A stretch of DNA of 64,000 nt from Paenibacillus xylanexedens (GTDB taxonomy: Bacteria > Bacillota > Bacilli > Paenibacillales > Paenibacillaceae): NCBI RefSeq assembly GCF_007680605.1, contig NZ_VEIO01000007.1, positions 62,001 through 126,000 of the forward strand, read 5' to 3'. Under the pieces are notes generated by a model. The model made no database searches and was not told where the DNA came from. It saw nothing but the letters and a program-made list of their open reading frames with translations. Shown in pieces: positions 18,943-27,460 of the stretch. Numbering within the stretch: the stretch's first letter is position 1; each line of letters opens with the position of its first letter. A program made the position numbers and the translations under genes.

Positions 18943-19323
18943 ATGTATGCTAATGATTTTAATAGAGAAATTGTAATAAATAAAGAATCGCAGGTAATTG
19001 AGTTTATTCGAAATCGTCCAGCATTTAATGCCAATCAGTTTATTTTTACCTTTGAAGGAAGTGGTGCCCCTCAATTATGTGCTTTTGTTCGGGATGATTA
19101 TTGTGTGTTGTACTTTTTAGATGCTGAACAAAAGGGAACTTTTGCTTCTTACGGTGATGACAATATTAGGGACGAAACGGTTACCTTTTACGAGGATGTT
19201 CATGGCGCAGAAGTAGTTTTAGCAAGTACAATGGTTATTACAGTTAAACAAATGACTGATGCGTGCACAGAATTTTTCAAGACGAAAACTCGTCCAACAT
19301 GTATTAAATGGATGGAATTGTAG
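18943..19323 (+). CDS. Imm1-family immunity protein
   Basis: 126 residues, small and acidic. The C-terminal half (ASYGDDNIRDETVTFY...VVLASTMVITVKQMTDACTEFFKTKTRPTCIKWMEL) has the Imm1 pattern: a beta-rich core, then a helix with 'A.. FF.T..RP..I.W'. Imm1 proteins neutralise C-terminal toxin domains of polymorphic toxins, often deaminases, and are encoded directly after them. Here the upstream frame is broken, so this may be an orphan immunity gene kept for protection against neighbouring strains. The start ATG 18943 has only a weak ribosome-binding site (AGTAGGT). Confidence 0.65.
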   Translation: MYANDFNREIVINKESQVIEFIRNRPAFNANQFIFTFEGSGAPQLCAFVRDDYCVLYFLDAEQKGTFASYGDDNIRDETVTFYEDVHGAEVVLASTMVITVKQMTDACTEFFKTKTRPTCIKWMEL

Positions 19324-19488
19324 TTTATTAGTATATCGTTTTGATTTAGATTCAGCTAGGTTCCAGCCCAAAGGATATAAAGTACTACTTCATAGTCGCT
19401 ACTAACAACAAGTCTATACTTTTTAACGTCACAAGTACCATCTACTGAAACGTTACTACTATTGTTTGCTTAAGATATGTTCTAATCC

Positions 19489-19683
19489 TCAGTCACTAGT
19501 ACCGAATTTAAGTTTCACATATTCATTCGTTCCAATAAGCCCAAATTCCTCAATTAAAGAATTCCGAGTGACTAAGAAGGGAAGTTCATCTTTAAACTCA
19601 TTTTTGATAGCATTCTCAACATAGGCTTCTGTAACTTTATCATATGTTTTCGTTGCTCCAATGAGCAATGTAGCCACTTCCAT
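19489..19683 (-). CDS. Small hypothetical protein
   Basis: 64 residues, MEVATLLIGATKTYDKV...KLKFGTSD. The composition is that of a real soluble protein (mixed helix, Lys/Glu-rich) and an AGGAT sits six bases before the start, but no family is recognised. Just beyond its stop the minus strand has another protein-like piece (CDVKKYRLVVSSDYEVVLYI, around 19345-19440) without a start, so this could be the remnant of a longer gene in the same decayed patch as the Imm1 locus. Confidence 0.35.
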   Translation of the reverse strand: MEVATLLIGATKTYDKVTEAYVENAIKNEFKDELPFLVTRNSLIEEFGLIGTNEYVKLKFGTSD

Positions 19684-19840
19684 AACAATCCTAAAGATAT
19701 TAGTGGACGAACTTCATTCTGAGATCAGAAACGATCTGAACCTCTTTGAAGTAAGAGGCTATCCCAAATACAATTAGAGTGTTGTTTCAAGCAAAGCCTT
19801 ATTTCCTGATTATCGAAATATAGGCTCCGCACAAAAAAGA

Positions 19841-19863
19841 TCCAGTCACCCAAAGTGACTGGA
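19841..19863 (-). terminator. Terminator of the GH120 gene
   Basis: Read on the minus strand: TCCAGTCAC / GTGACTGGA with a 5-base loop, followed by GATCTTTTTT. It lies 14 bases beyond the stop of the minus-strand gene. Confidence 0.88.
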
Positions 19864-19877
19864 CCCTCAATAACAAT

Positions 19878-21908
19878 CTAAATCTCAAACTTAACATTAC
19901 CCTTCTCGCTTAACTCAAACGGACCTGGCGTGACATCTGCATCGGGTCTTTTTGTGCCGAAAAAGTCGGAGTCCAAGCGATATGGAGTGCTGTCGGGTTC
20001 CTCATACTTCATATCGGCGTGATACGTTTTTCCAAGCAGGTCGGTGGTAATCACCATCGCAGATGTGCCCCAAAGCAATTCGGGCTCATTGATCTGCACC
20101 TGCACCTTACCCAGCCCAGGATCAATCTCAATGTTTATGCCCTCCTGTGAATGTATCTTCGCACTTGATTCGTGATGACTTGGAACCGCATGATTGAGAT
20201 ATACATTGCCACCCATAGCTACCGGAAGAACGGCGTTGCCGATAAAGAAATCCTTCGCGGCATCGCCAAGCTCCATAAGCTCTTCTTTGGTGTATTCCCA
20301 CCACTTTTTATCTTTCACATTCGGGTGTTTGTCGTAGCCACCAAGTCCGACAGCATGCAGATAACAAATGGAATCGTCCGGAACCCCATCCATGACCGTC
20401 TTCCCGTTCTCTCCAACGGCATCCCTTGGTTTGAGGGGAAGATGTTCAAAAAAGGTGATGGGAACAGGTTCCTTATTGGCATCAGCGTCGTTATCACCTA
20501 AAAAGATATTGTTGTAGTACCTGTCGTCGCCCCCCGTGATATTGGAGTATCCCGCCATGGCCGTCTCGTGAGGGAAGTGATATGGCGTAATCCGGGTAAT
20601 TTCGGAACGAACGACAAATCGACCTGCGAATAAATTATGGGCAAACGCTCCGCCCTGGGCCATATTTCTGAAATTCATGGGTGAGAGAAATAGATTGTGA
20701 TCGACCATATATGGACCGTGGCATACCTCAACAAAGAGGTCTTCTGAAATGTTGTCAAAAAATACATTACGACTAATCCGGGTGCCCTGTGCCTGCCAGT
20801 CAAGCCAAAGCGCACGGTAACAGCTATAGATGATATTTTCGTTAATTTGGGTATCTAGTGCAGCATGCAGTTTAATTCCCGCGACTTCGGCACCGTGTCT
20901 GAGCCGTTTGTGATGAATGTTATAAATCCGGTTCTGGTAAATGTGGCTGAAAGCTACTCCCATATGACCCACAATACCTGCCTGCTCACAATCATGAATT
21001 ACATTACCTCGCACGATGTGACTGCCGACTCGATCCTTATGCCAGCCGGAACGTAATGCGCGTAAAATAACCTCCTGCTCCCGTTGAGTCCCGCCTTTAC
21101 TACGCTTTTCCAAAGCGTTGGTGTGACCTGTACCCATTTCGGTGCCCAGGCTAATACCAACGCATTTGGATTCACTGATTATATTATTTTCAATAATCCA
21201 GCCCTTGCTCCAGTGGGGTCCGATCAAACCTTCCTGGTAGTCCGTAGGCGGTGCCCATTGAGGCGAAGCTTGACGTAATGTGAACCCACTCACGGTGATA
21301 TAGTTCAATCCTGGCTTCTCAGGCCAGAAGCAATAAGGACGCACATTGATTTCTACATTTTCATTACGAGGATCTTTTCCGCCAAAATTAGCCCAGATCT
21401 TCGTCGTGGTAGAACCGACTGCGGCATACCATTTTAATAGTGAATCCTCGGGATATTTCGCTTCGGGCCAAACCTCCGGATTGTGAACGCTTTCAACACT
21501 AGGGCATTCATACAATGATTTTCCATCCAAATATACATCGCCAAGATGAACCGGGAAGGGCCCGTCGAACAACCAATCTCCACTAAGCTCCACTTCAAAG
21601 GGATTACGAACGGAAAAGATGGAATTTAGCACTTCGGTGCTCCAAACGTTCTCTCCTTCGGACTTCCAGTCGGTAACCCGCTCAGCTCCTGTAATCACGA
21701 CTTCGCCGTCTCCTGCGGAACGGTACACGATTCGATGCTCGGCTGTTCCTCCATTCGCCGGGTTAACCCATTCCCTGTATACTCCCGCATGAACAATAAC
21801 GGTATCACCAGCCATGGCATGAGCCGCAGCGCGTGATATGGTACGAAGGGGTTGATCTGCGGTTCCTTTTCCTTGATCATTCCCATGTATGGATACATGA
21901 TATTCCAT
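19878..21908 (-). CDS. GH120-family beta-xylosidase
   Basis: 676 residues with no signal peptide, so probably cytoplasmic. The N-terminus MEYHVSIHGNDQGKGTADQP and the right-handed parallel beta-helix body strongly resemble Thermoanaerobacterium XylC, the founding GH120 enzyme, which releases xylose from short xylo-oligosaccharides. The catalytic pair is recognisable: nucleophile Asp370 in WLDWQAQGTR and acid/base Glu394 in LFVEVCHGPYMVDHN, 24 residues apart (23 in XylC as I recall). The start is supported by AAGGAGAG six bases upstream. No xylan transporter or regulator is adjacent, so it acts alone here. Confidence 0.88.
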   Translation of the reverse strand: MEYHVSIHGNDQGKGTADQPLRTISRAAAHAMAGDTVIVHAGVYREWVNPANGGTAEHRIVYRSAGDGEVVITGAERVTDWKSEGENVWSTEVLNSIFSVRNPFEVELSGDWLFDGPFPVHLGDVYLDGKSLYECPSVESVHNPEVWPEAKYPEDSLLKWYAAVGSTTTKIWANFGGKDPRNENVEINVRPYCFWPEKPGLNYITVSGFTLRQASPQWAPPTDYQEGLIGPHWSKGWIIENNIISESKCVGISLGTEMGTGHTNALEKRSKGGTQREQEVILRALRSGWHKDRVGSHIVRGNVIHDCEQAGIVGHMGVAFSHIYQNRIYNIHHKRLRHGAEVAGIKLHAALDTQINENIIYSCYRALWLDWQAQGTRISRNVFFDNISEDLFVEVCHGPYMVDHNLFLSPMNFRNMAQGGAFAHNLFAGRFVVRSEITRITPYHFPHETAMAGYSNITGGDDRYYNNIFLGDNDADANKEPVPITFFEHLPLKPRDAVGENGKTVMDGVPDDSICYLHAVGLGGYDKHPNVKDKKWWEYTKEELMELGDAAKDFFIGNAVLPVAMGGNVYLNHAVPSHHESSAKIHSQEGINIEIDPGLGKVQVQINEPELLWGTSAMVITTDLLGKTYHADMKYEEPDSTPYRLDSDFFGTKRPDADVTPGPFELSEKGNVKFEI

Positions 21909-22057
21909 AACAGCTCTCCTTCTATTTCAAAATGTTTGTTGGTTTCCACTATTATACTAGTAAATAAATGTAATGGGATATACAGGAAGATGGATGTTTT
22001 ATGAACAGGTACTCTGGTGACATTGACCTCATGGAGATGACCCAGAAGAAATAAAGA

Positions 22058-22088
22058 AGCCACTCCATTTTCTGAAGTGGCTTTTTAC
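22058..22088 (-). terminator. Terminator of the HEAT-repeat gene
   Basis: Stem AGCCACT / AGTGGCT with a loop of about 11 bases. It is T-rich on both sides, so it may work in both directions. It lies about 50 bases past the stop of the minus-strand gene. Confidence 0.6.
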
Positions 22089-22137
22089 TCGGCTATTATT
22101 TTGCATTCGTCTATTCATATGGTGAACAGCAGCTATC

Positions 22138-22590
22138 TTATCTTCTACCTAGTGTCTCCCAAATACCATGGAGCCAGGAGTCGAACTCAGCATCCTTGTC
22201 GCCCTCGTAAGTATCATAGAGATCCAGACGTGTCTTTTGCAGTTTTTCCTTGAATGCCTCGAATGTGTGACCTTCGGGAAGGCTTTTTTTGATCCGTAGC
22301 AAAATTTTGTTCGTACCTTTAAACAGCTCGCCTTTGTTTTTGGCAGGCATTTGTACATCTTCACCCAACTGTTTGAGCTTGAGGTATGCAGCTTCGCGCA
22401 CTTGAAACACTTGATCATTTTTCAAAACATTCTGCAGTAACTTAATGGTAGGTTCTGTGTCCCAGTTCCCCAATTCGTTCACCGCGTTCAGTCTGTCTCT
22501 CCAGCTTGAAGTCCGATTAGCCGCTCGTTTGAGCTCTTCAAAGTTCTCTGGTAGTCCGTTAACTGCTTCAATATCATGGTTGTTCGTCAA
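22138..22590 (-). CDS. HEAT-repeat domain protein
   Basis: 150 residues, all-helical. Residues about 27-75 form HEAT-like repeats (WRDRLNAVNELGNWDTEPTI and VREAAYLKLKQLG). The C-terminal half (ILLRIKKSLPEGHTFEAFKEKL...) is a separate helical part. HEAT repeats are protein-binding scaffolds; the partner is unknown. The protein is cytoplasmic, with no signal or membrane segment. The upstream AAGGAGATTGA ribosome-binding site supports the start. It is transcribed alone. Confidence 0.75.
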   Translation of the reverse strand: MTNNHDIEAVNGLPENFEELKRAANRTSSWRDRLNAVNELGNWDTEPTIKLLQNVLKNDQVFQVREAAYLKLKQLGEDVQMPAKNKGELFKGTNKILLRIKKSLPEGHTFEAFKEKLQKTRLDLYDTYEGDKDAEFDSWLHGIWETLGRR

Positions 22591-22680
22591 AATTCAATCT
22601 CCTTAATCATCGCCGTCTCGGCAAATGATGAATGTTATTTACGTGATCCCTATTATAGCACGAACCTGACTAAACTACTC

Positions 22681-23646
22681 CTATGAAGCCGATTGGTTAG
22701 TCGTAGCGTTTACCATATACACCCAACCAATCAGTCCACATAAGACAAAACCAAATGCGTGTAGAGCTCCGTAAATAGGAATAAAGTCGAGAATGGTTAA
22801 GGAGTACCTATTTTTCAGTAACGGATAGAAGATGGAGATGACAACAACCGTGTAAAAGGCTAGACAAGAAAGGCCTAGGAAGAAGGATGCCTGCATATTC
22901 AAAGCGTTTTTCCTCAAGTAAGCCAGGAGATAAGCGGTATAAACGACAATATTACAGGCGAATAAAGCAACACCGATGTATTCGATCGGCTTGGAGAAAA
23001 TCATCCCAAAAGCAATCAATAGCGGTCCGATGATATCGATGGCAACCACCCAGGGATACCAGCTTTTTTTCGTCATAATCCGTCCCAGTGCACCAATGAA
23101 AATCGGAACGATCGCAGATGAGAAATGAAAGTGAACCGAGCTTAAGGCATGCGTAGTAACATTGGCATTGAAGAGCTCCACTTGATATTGATATAACGTA
23201 AACCATATGCCCCCGATAAAAAAGTAAACAAGTCCCGCGCCAATCGCGATTTCCGCTGCTTTTCCTTTAGCCATCACAATCGTGGTCAAGCCATAACTAC
23301 CAAGTAGTAGTGTGAACAATAGCCAACCCAGGGAGAGCATGCCTGGTATTACCGTACCTTCGAAACCCCACATCTTATTGCTCATGACGGAAAATAGGGT
23401 AAGAAGCGCGGCCGGATATTGAAGCCACTTCATAAGAACGAACATTATTCGTTGCTGTTTATTCTGTGCATCATATCTCAAAAGTAAAATGACAAGAGGA
23501 ACAATGACGAAAGCCGCAAACAGTATGAATTTCTCAACAAGCTGGAATTGGAAGTAATTCAAATAAAATATAAGAATCGTCATGATTCCACCGGGAATCA
23601 CAGGCAATAATAATGACTTCATTGGTTGCTTCAGAGCACGCTTCAT
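22681..23646 (-). CDS. YndJ-like multi-pass membrane protein
   Basis: 321 residues with about nine hydrophobic segments. A central motif SSVHFHFSSAIVPIF lies in a membrane segment and matches what I recall of the YndJ family, whose members carry a conserved histidine pair there. The function of YndJ proteins is not established; a transport role has been suggested. The C-terminus has LDFIPIYGALHAFGFVLCGLIGW. The start ATG 23646 follows GAAAGGAACTGCC. The family call is moderate; the membrane topology is clear. Confidence 0.6.
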   Translation of the reverse strand: MKRALKQPMKSLLLPVIPGGIMTILIFYLNYFQFQLVEKFILFAAFVIVPLVILLLRYDAQNKQQRIMFVLMKWLQYPAALLTLFSVMSNKMWGFEGTVIPGMLSLGWLLFTLLLGSYGLTTIVMAKGKAAEIAIGAGLVYFFIGGIWFTLYQYQVELFNANVTTHALSSVHFHFSSAIVPIFIGALGRIMTKKSWYPWVVAIDIIGPLLIAFGMIFSKPIEYIGVALFACNIVVYTAYLLAYLRKNALNMQASFFLGLSCLAFYTVVVISIFYPLLKNRYSLTILDFIPIYGALHAFGFVLCGLIGWVYMVNATTNQSAS

Positions 23647-23978
23647 GGCAGTTCCTTTCTACCTATATTTGTTGTATAAACGGCCTACATTCGGGTATGT
23701 AGCATTCATTAGAATAGATGAGCAATGCTCGTTTAAGTTTAACACATTTGATTTTCAAAATATGGCCTAGCATATAAAACGAGAACCTCTAGATACCATG
23801 GTCGACCTTATCACCACAAGTCACAGCAATTTCTCTAAAAATCCTGTGAAATTGGAAAAATGTTGTTCTTGGATTTCTTTCCCGAAGTACTGCTGATTCT
23901 GAGATCGTGGTATCTTATATTCGTCAAAAGAATTAAACGCTTCAACGAAAAGGGGAGATTCCCGTCGAACAGCAATAT
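23647..23978. other. Divergent intergenic region between yndJ-like gene and arsR-like gene
   Basis: About 330 bases that must hold two divergent promoters. An imperfect inverted repeat TTCGT ... ACGAA spans about 23921-23949 just before the ArsR-type gene and could be its operator, but the arms are short. Nothing else was recognised. Confidence 0.3.
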
Positions 23979-24344
23979 TTGAATACGATCGCGATCGAAT
24001 TTAAGAACAACCAGAAGGTGCTGAATGCCATCGGAGACGAGACTCGGCAGGCGATCTTGATGGCTTTGATTCAAGGACCGCAGAAAACGGGCATGCGTGT
24101 GGGTGAGATCAGAGTGCAAACACACCTCTCCCGGCCTGCTGTATCACATCACCTGAAAATACTGAAAGAAGCGCAGATTATCAGCGTTCACAAAGAAGGA
24201 ACTCGTAACTTTTATCGGCTGGACGCCGGAAGCAAGCTGAAGTCGTTGAAAAACTTGGCGAGCGAGATTGATAAGCTATTTGAACAATGTGAGGAGCCAG
24301 CCACGGAATCACGATCCCGAACCAATGAAAGGGACGATCTTTGA
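23979..24344 (+). CDS. ArsR-family winged-helix regulator
   Basis: About 121 residues. The HTH core DETRQAILMALIQ...VGEIRVQTHLSRPAVSHHLKILKEAQIISVHKEGTRNFYRL is typical of ArsR repressors. No Cys metal-binding motif is seen in the recognition helix, so the signal is probably not a metal. The start is uncertain: the only good ribosome-binding site (AGGGGAG, 23951-23957) is followed at the right distance by GTC at 23964, not a usual start, while the TTG at 23979 is far from it. It overlaps the aldo-keto reductase start by one base (TGATG), so the two are co-transcribed and coupled. Confidence 0.82.
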   Translation: MNTIAIEFKNNQKVLNAIGDETRQAILMALIQGPQKTGMRVGEIRVQTHLSRPAVSHHLKILKEAQIISVHKEGTRNFYRLDAGSKLKSLKNLASEIDKLFEQCEEPATESRSRTNERDDL

Positions 24345-25207
24345 TGAAACGTACAATGCAAGCAGCAAACGGAGTCGATATTCCGCAACTCGGATTCGGC
24401 CTATACAAGATCAAGCAAGGGGAGTCTTTCGAGAGAACGGTTGAGGAAGCTATTCGAGCCGGGTATCGCCATTTTGATACAGCAAAAATTTACGGTAATG
24501 AAGCAGCGCTAGGCCGAGTCATTCAAAAAAGTGACATTCCTCGGGAAGAGTTCTTCATCACCTCGAAAGCATGGACAACGGATCTCGGATATCATGCGAC
24601 GAAAAAGACATTTGAGCGAACTTGCCAAAGACTAAACGTAACGTATCTCGATATGTATTTAATTCATTTTGCCGGTGCCCATTATGTGGATGCCTGGAGA
24701 GCGATGGAAGAGTTATACGACGAAGGCCGGATCAAAGTCATAGGCGTGGCTAATTTCGAGATCGAGCATTTGGAGCACCTTAAGAAACATGCCCGGATCT
24801 TGCCGATGGTGAATCAGATCGAGACACACCCGGAATTCCAACAACGTGAGTTGCATGATTATATGGTGAAAAATCAGATTCTGCACGAGGCCTGGGGCCC
24901 GTTAGGTCAGGGGAGCAAAGAATTGCTGGAGCACCCGGAACTGCTCGCAATTGCTAATAAACACCGAAAATCGGTGGCACAAGTCATTTTGCGCTGGCAT
25001 CTGGAGCGGGGCATTATTGCGATCCCGAAATCATCAAATCCTGAGCGGATAAAAGAGAACAGTGAACTATTCGACTTTGAGTTGAGTGCAGAGGAAATGG
25101 AACATATTCGCCGCTTGGACAGGGGGAAAAGGTACTCCGTGAGCCCGACAGGTCTTATGGTCCATCCGATTTACATCCACTTTATGAAGCTATTCAGTCG
25201 TCCATAA
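24344..25207 (+). CDS. Aldo/keto reductase
   Basis: 287 residues forming an NADPH-dependent (alpha/beta)8-barrel reductase. The catalytic tetrad is visible: Asp and Tyr in FDTAKIYGNE, Lys in ITSKAW and His in YLIHFAG. The cofactor-binding end IAIPKSSNPERIKEN is present. It belongs to the AKR5-like group of bacterial 2,5-diketo-D-gluconate or methylglyoxal reductases; the substrate cannot be set by sequence. The ATG at 24344 overlaps the stop of the ArsR-type gene, so it is probably the regulator's target. Confidence 0.92.
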   Translation: MKRTMQAANGVDIPQLGFGLYKIKQGESFERTVEEAIRAGYRHFDTAKIYGNEAALGRVIQKSDIPREEFFITSKAWTTDLGYHATKKTFERTCQRLNVTYLDMYLIHFAGAHYVDAWRAMEELYDEGRIKVIGVANFEIEHLEHLKKHARILPMVNQIETHPEFQQRELHDYMVKNQILHEAWGPLGQGSKELLEHPELLAIANKHRKSVAQVILRWHLERGIIAIPKSSNPERIKENSELFDFELSAEEMEHIRRLDRGKRYSVSPTGLMVHPIYIHFMKLFSRP

Positions 25208-25224
25208 TAACGCATAACGAAAGA

Positions 25225-25244
25225 GCCATCCGATAAAGGATGGC
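25225..25244 (+). terminator. Hairpin after the aldo/keto reductase
   Basis: Stem GCCATCC / GGATGGC with a 6-base loop and no T run after it. A closely similar hairpin (GGCCATCC / GGATGGCC) occurs at 40404-40425. Confidence 0.45.
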
Positions 25245-25540
25245 CCTAAACGTGCTGTTACAGACAGTGCGGAGAAATGTACCACAAGTAAACACAAAGT
25301 CATCGTTAACTGAACCCTCTAGTAACAATTGAACGTTTTGGGAGCTGGTTTACTGGTTCATTTTAAGCAGTGATCTGACAAAGCCAAACTTTGGTTCGTG
25401 CCTAGAAATACAAATCAATTGTACTTACCCTCAATCGGTGTTACGCTGAGAATCGACAACTGCAGGCTTATTCAAACTTACGTTTTGCAACAACCCCACA
25501 CAATAATTACACTATTTTAGATACCAAGAAAGGTAACACC
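25245..25540. other. Leader region of the ABC-F gene
   Basis: About 300 bases. Antibiotic-responsive ABC-F genes often have an attenuating leader, so I looked for a leader peptide with terminator/antiterminator helices; none is convincing. AT-rich just before the gene. Confidence 0.3.
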
Positions 25541-27280
25541 ATGATCAAAGCCCAAAACTTATCTTTTTCTTTTCCACAGAAAGAACTTTATAAAGACATT
25601 TCCTTTACCCTCGAAGAGGGCCAACACTGCGCTTTTATCGGCACAAGCGGTAGTGGCAAGAGTACGTTGATTGAAATCCTGATGGACCCGGAAAGACATT
25701 TGTTCGAGGGGAAGCTGGAGATCGATCCGGATTGCACCATCGGGTATATGAGTCAGTTCTCACAGGTAGACCGAGCGACTGAAATGACGGTTTTTGAATA
25801 TATCGCAGAAGAGTTTATTAAGCTTCAGGATGAGATTTCAGCGATTTATGCGGAAATGGCCAACACATCGGATATGGATTCACTAATGGAAAAAGTGCAA
25901 TTTTCTTTGGACGCACTGGAGGCTATGGGCGGAGATGATTATGAAAACACCATTCATAAACAGCTAAACCTGGCCAACCTCATGAAGCTGAAGGATGCGA
26001 GCCTATCGTCCTTAAGCGGTGGTGAATTCAAGCTTATTCAAGTCATGAAGGAAATGCTCCGCAATCCGGATCTGATGATCATGGATGAGCCGGATGTATT
26101 TCTAGACTTCGAAAACCTCAATGCGCTTAAAAAATTGATTAATTCCCATAAAGGCATGTTACTGGTCGTTACGCATAACCGCTATCTGTTGAATCATTGT
26201 TTCAACAAAATCATCCACCTTGAGAACATGGAGCTTCAGGAGTTCGACGGACGATATATCGAGTACAATTTCTCCTTGCTTCAGACGAAGATTGAACTGC
26301 AGGAAATCGCAGTTGCTGAAGCGGAAGAGATCGAAAGATACGATGGTGTCATCGAAAATCTCAGAGCCATCGCAACGATTAATTCGGAAGCTTCCAGAGG
26401 AAGAGCGTTAAAAGCGAGAGTGAAATTTCAAGAACGGTTGGAAGCGCGTAGAATCAAAGCACCGTTTGTCGACATCAAGCAGCCGAATATTCGGTTTGAC
26501 CTGGATCATCAAGTCGAAGACAGCATCGTGATCAAGGTTGATAACTATAGCGTTTCCTTTGATGAGCTAGTTCTGCAAGATGTGAGCTTTGAGATCAAAT
26601 CGACAGATAAAGTGGCTATTATCGGACCCAATGGTACCGGAAAAACGACGTTGCTTCGGGATATTTTCAAAAACAATCAGCCATTCATCGAAATCAATGA
26701 GGCTCTCAACGTGGCTTATTTATCACAGCTTCAAGGCGAAACGCTCAAAGATTCAAATACGATCCTTCATGAATTCATTGATGCGGGGTTTGAGACGTAT
26801 GATGAGATCCGAGCCTACCTTGTGAACTACGGCTTTGAAGGCGAAATCCTGGGTCAAAGGATCGAATCGCTGTCCGGCGGAGAAAAAAACATGCTTCAAC
26901 TGGCTAAAGCTGCCGGGGTGCAAGCTGACCTGTTGCTTCTTGACGAGCCGACAAGCCACCTGGATATCTATTCGCAGATCGCCCTGGAGAAAGCCATTGA
27001 AGAATATCAAGGCGCGATCCTCATGGTTTCGCATGATTTCTATTCGGTCGTTAACGGCATGGATTATGTACTTATCATTGAGAACAAGACGATCAGAAAA
27101 ATGAGCATGCGCAAGTTCAGACAGATGATTTACGCCAGCCATTTCAATAAAGACTATTTGCAAAATGAACAAAATAAAAAGGCCGTTGAAATGCAGATTG
27201 AATTGGCTTTGAAAAATACAGATTTTGAACGCGCAAAAGGCTTGATCGATGAGCTGGAAGGCATCATTAAGCAACTATAA
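25541..27280 (+). CDS. ABC-F family ATPase, possible ribosome protection factor
   Basis: 579 residues with two ABC ATPase domains and no membrane segments. Domain 1: Walker A GTSGSGKST (about 34-42), signature LSGGE, Walker B LMIMDEPD. Domain 2: Walker A GPNGTGKTT, signature LSGGEKN, Walker B LLLLDEPTSHLD. A charged helical linker of the ABC-F kind (EIERYDGVIENLRAIATIN) joins them, and a short helical tail follows. ABC-F proteins act on the ribosome; some displace antibiotics from the peptidyl-transferase centre and others are housekeeping translation factors. I cannot tell which from the sequence. The first Walker B has PDVFLD in place of the usual PTNHLD. Confidence 0.88.
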   Translation: MIKAQNLSFSFPQKELYKDISFTLEEGQHCAFIGTSGSGKSTLIEILMDPERHLFEGKLEIDPDCTIGYMSQFSQVDRATEMTVFEYIAEEFIKLQDEISAIYAEMANTSDMDSLMEKVQFSLDALEAMGGDDYENTIHKQLNLANLMKLKDASLSSLSGGEFKLIQVMKEMLRNPDLMIMDEPDVFLDFENLNALKKLINSHKGMLLVVTHNRYLLNHCFNKIIHLENMELQEFDGRYIEYNFSLLQTKIELQEIAVAEAEEIERYDGVIENLRAIATINSEASRGRALKARVKFQERLEARRIKAPFVDIKQPNIRFDLDHQVEDSIVIKVDNYSVSFDELVLQDVSFEIKSTDKVAIIGPNGTGKTTLLRDIFKNNQPFIEINEALNVAYLSQLQGETLKDSNTILHEFIDAGFETYDEIRAYLVNYGFEGEILGQRIESLSGGEKNMLQLAKAAGVQADLLLLDEPTSHLDIYSQIALEKAIEEYQGAILMVSHDFYSVVNGMDYVLIIENKTIRKMSMRKFRQMIYASHFNKDYLQNEQNKKAVEMQIELALKNTDFERAKGLIDELEGIIKQL

Positions 27281-27306
27281 TCATCAATGCTGGCACTCCA
27301 CTTTAT

Positions 27307-27339
27307 AAATCCACTACCCGACGAGGTTGTGGATTTTTT
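27307..27339 (+). terminator. Rho-independent terminator after the ABC-F gene
   Basis: Stem AAATCCAC / GTGGATTT with a 14-base loop and TTTTTT. Confidence 0.8.
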
Positions 27340-27419
27340 GCTTGTTGAGGGCTTTTTGGTATTGCTAAAAGCTATGACCAGTCATGCTTTTTTCATATTA
27401 CAGGTAATCATTTTGAGCA

Positions 27420-27428
27420 TGCTATACT
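27420..27428 (+). promoter_or_regulatory. Candidate extended -10 promoter of the metE-like gene
   Basis: TGCTATACT fits TGnTATAAT with one change, 33 bases before the gene start. No convincing -35 box is visible, as is common for extended -10 promoters. Confidence 0.35.
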
Positions 27429-27460
27429 CAGGAAACTAAAAGTTAGAAGGAGATTTTTCT

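Noticed and set aside
21695-22063. 122-residue minus-strand frame overlapping the start of the GH120 gene
   Set aside because: It is in another frame over a well-supported gene start and has no ribosome-binding site.
27340-27460. Possible S-box or T-box leader before the metE-like gene
   Set aside because: The gap is too short and has neither the S-box core nor a T-box sequence.
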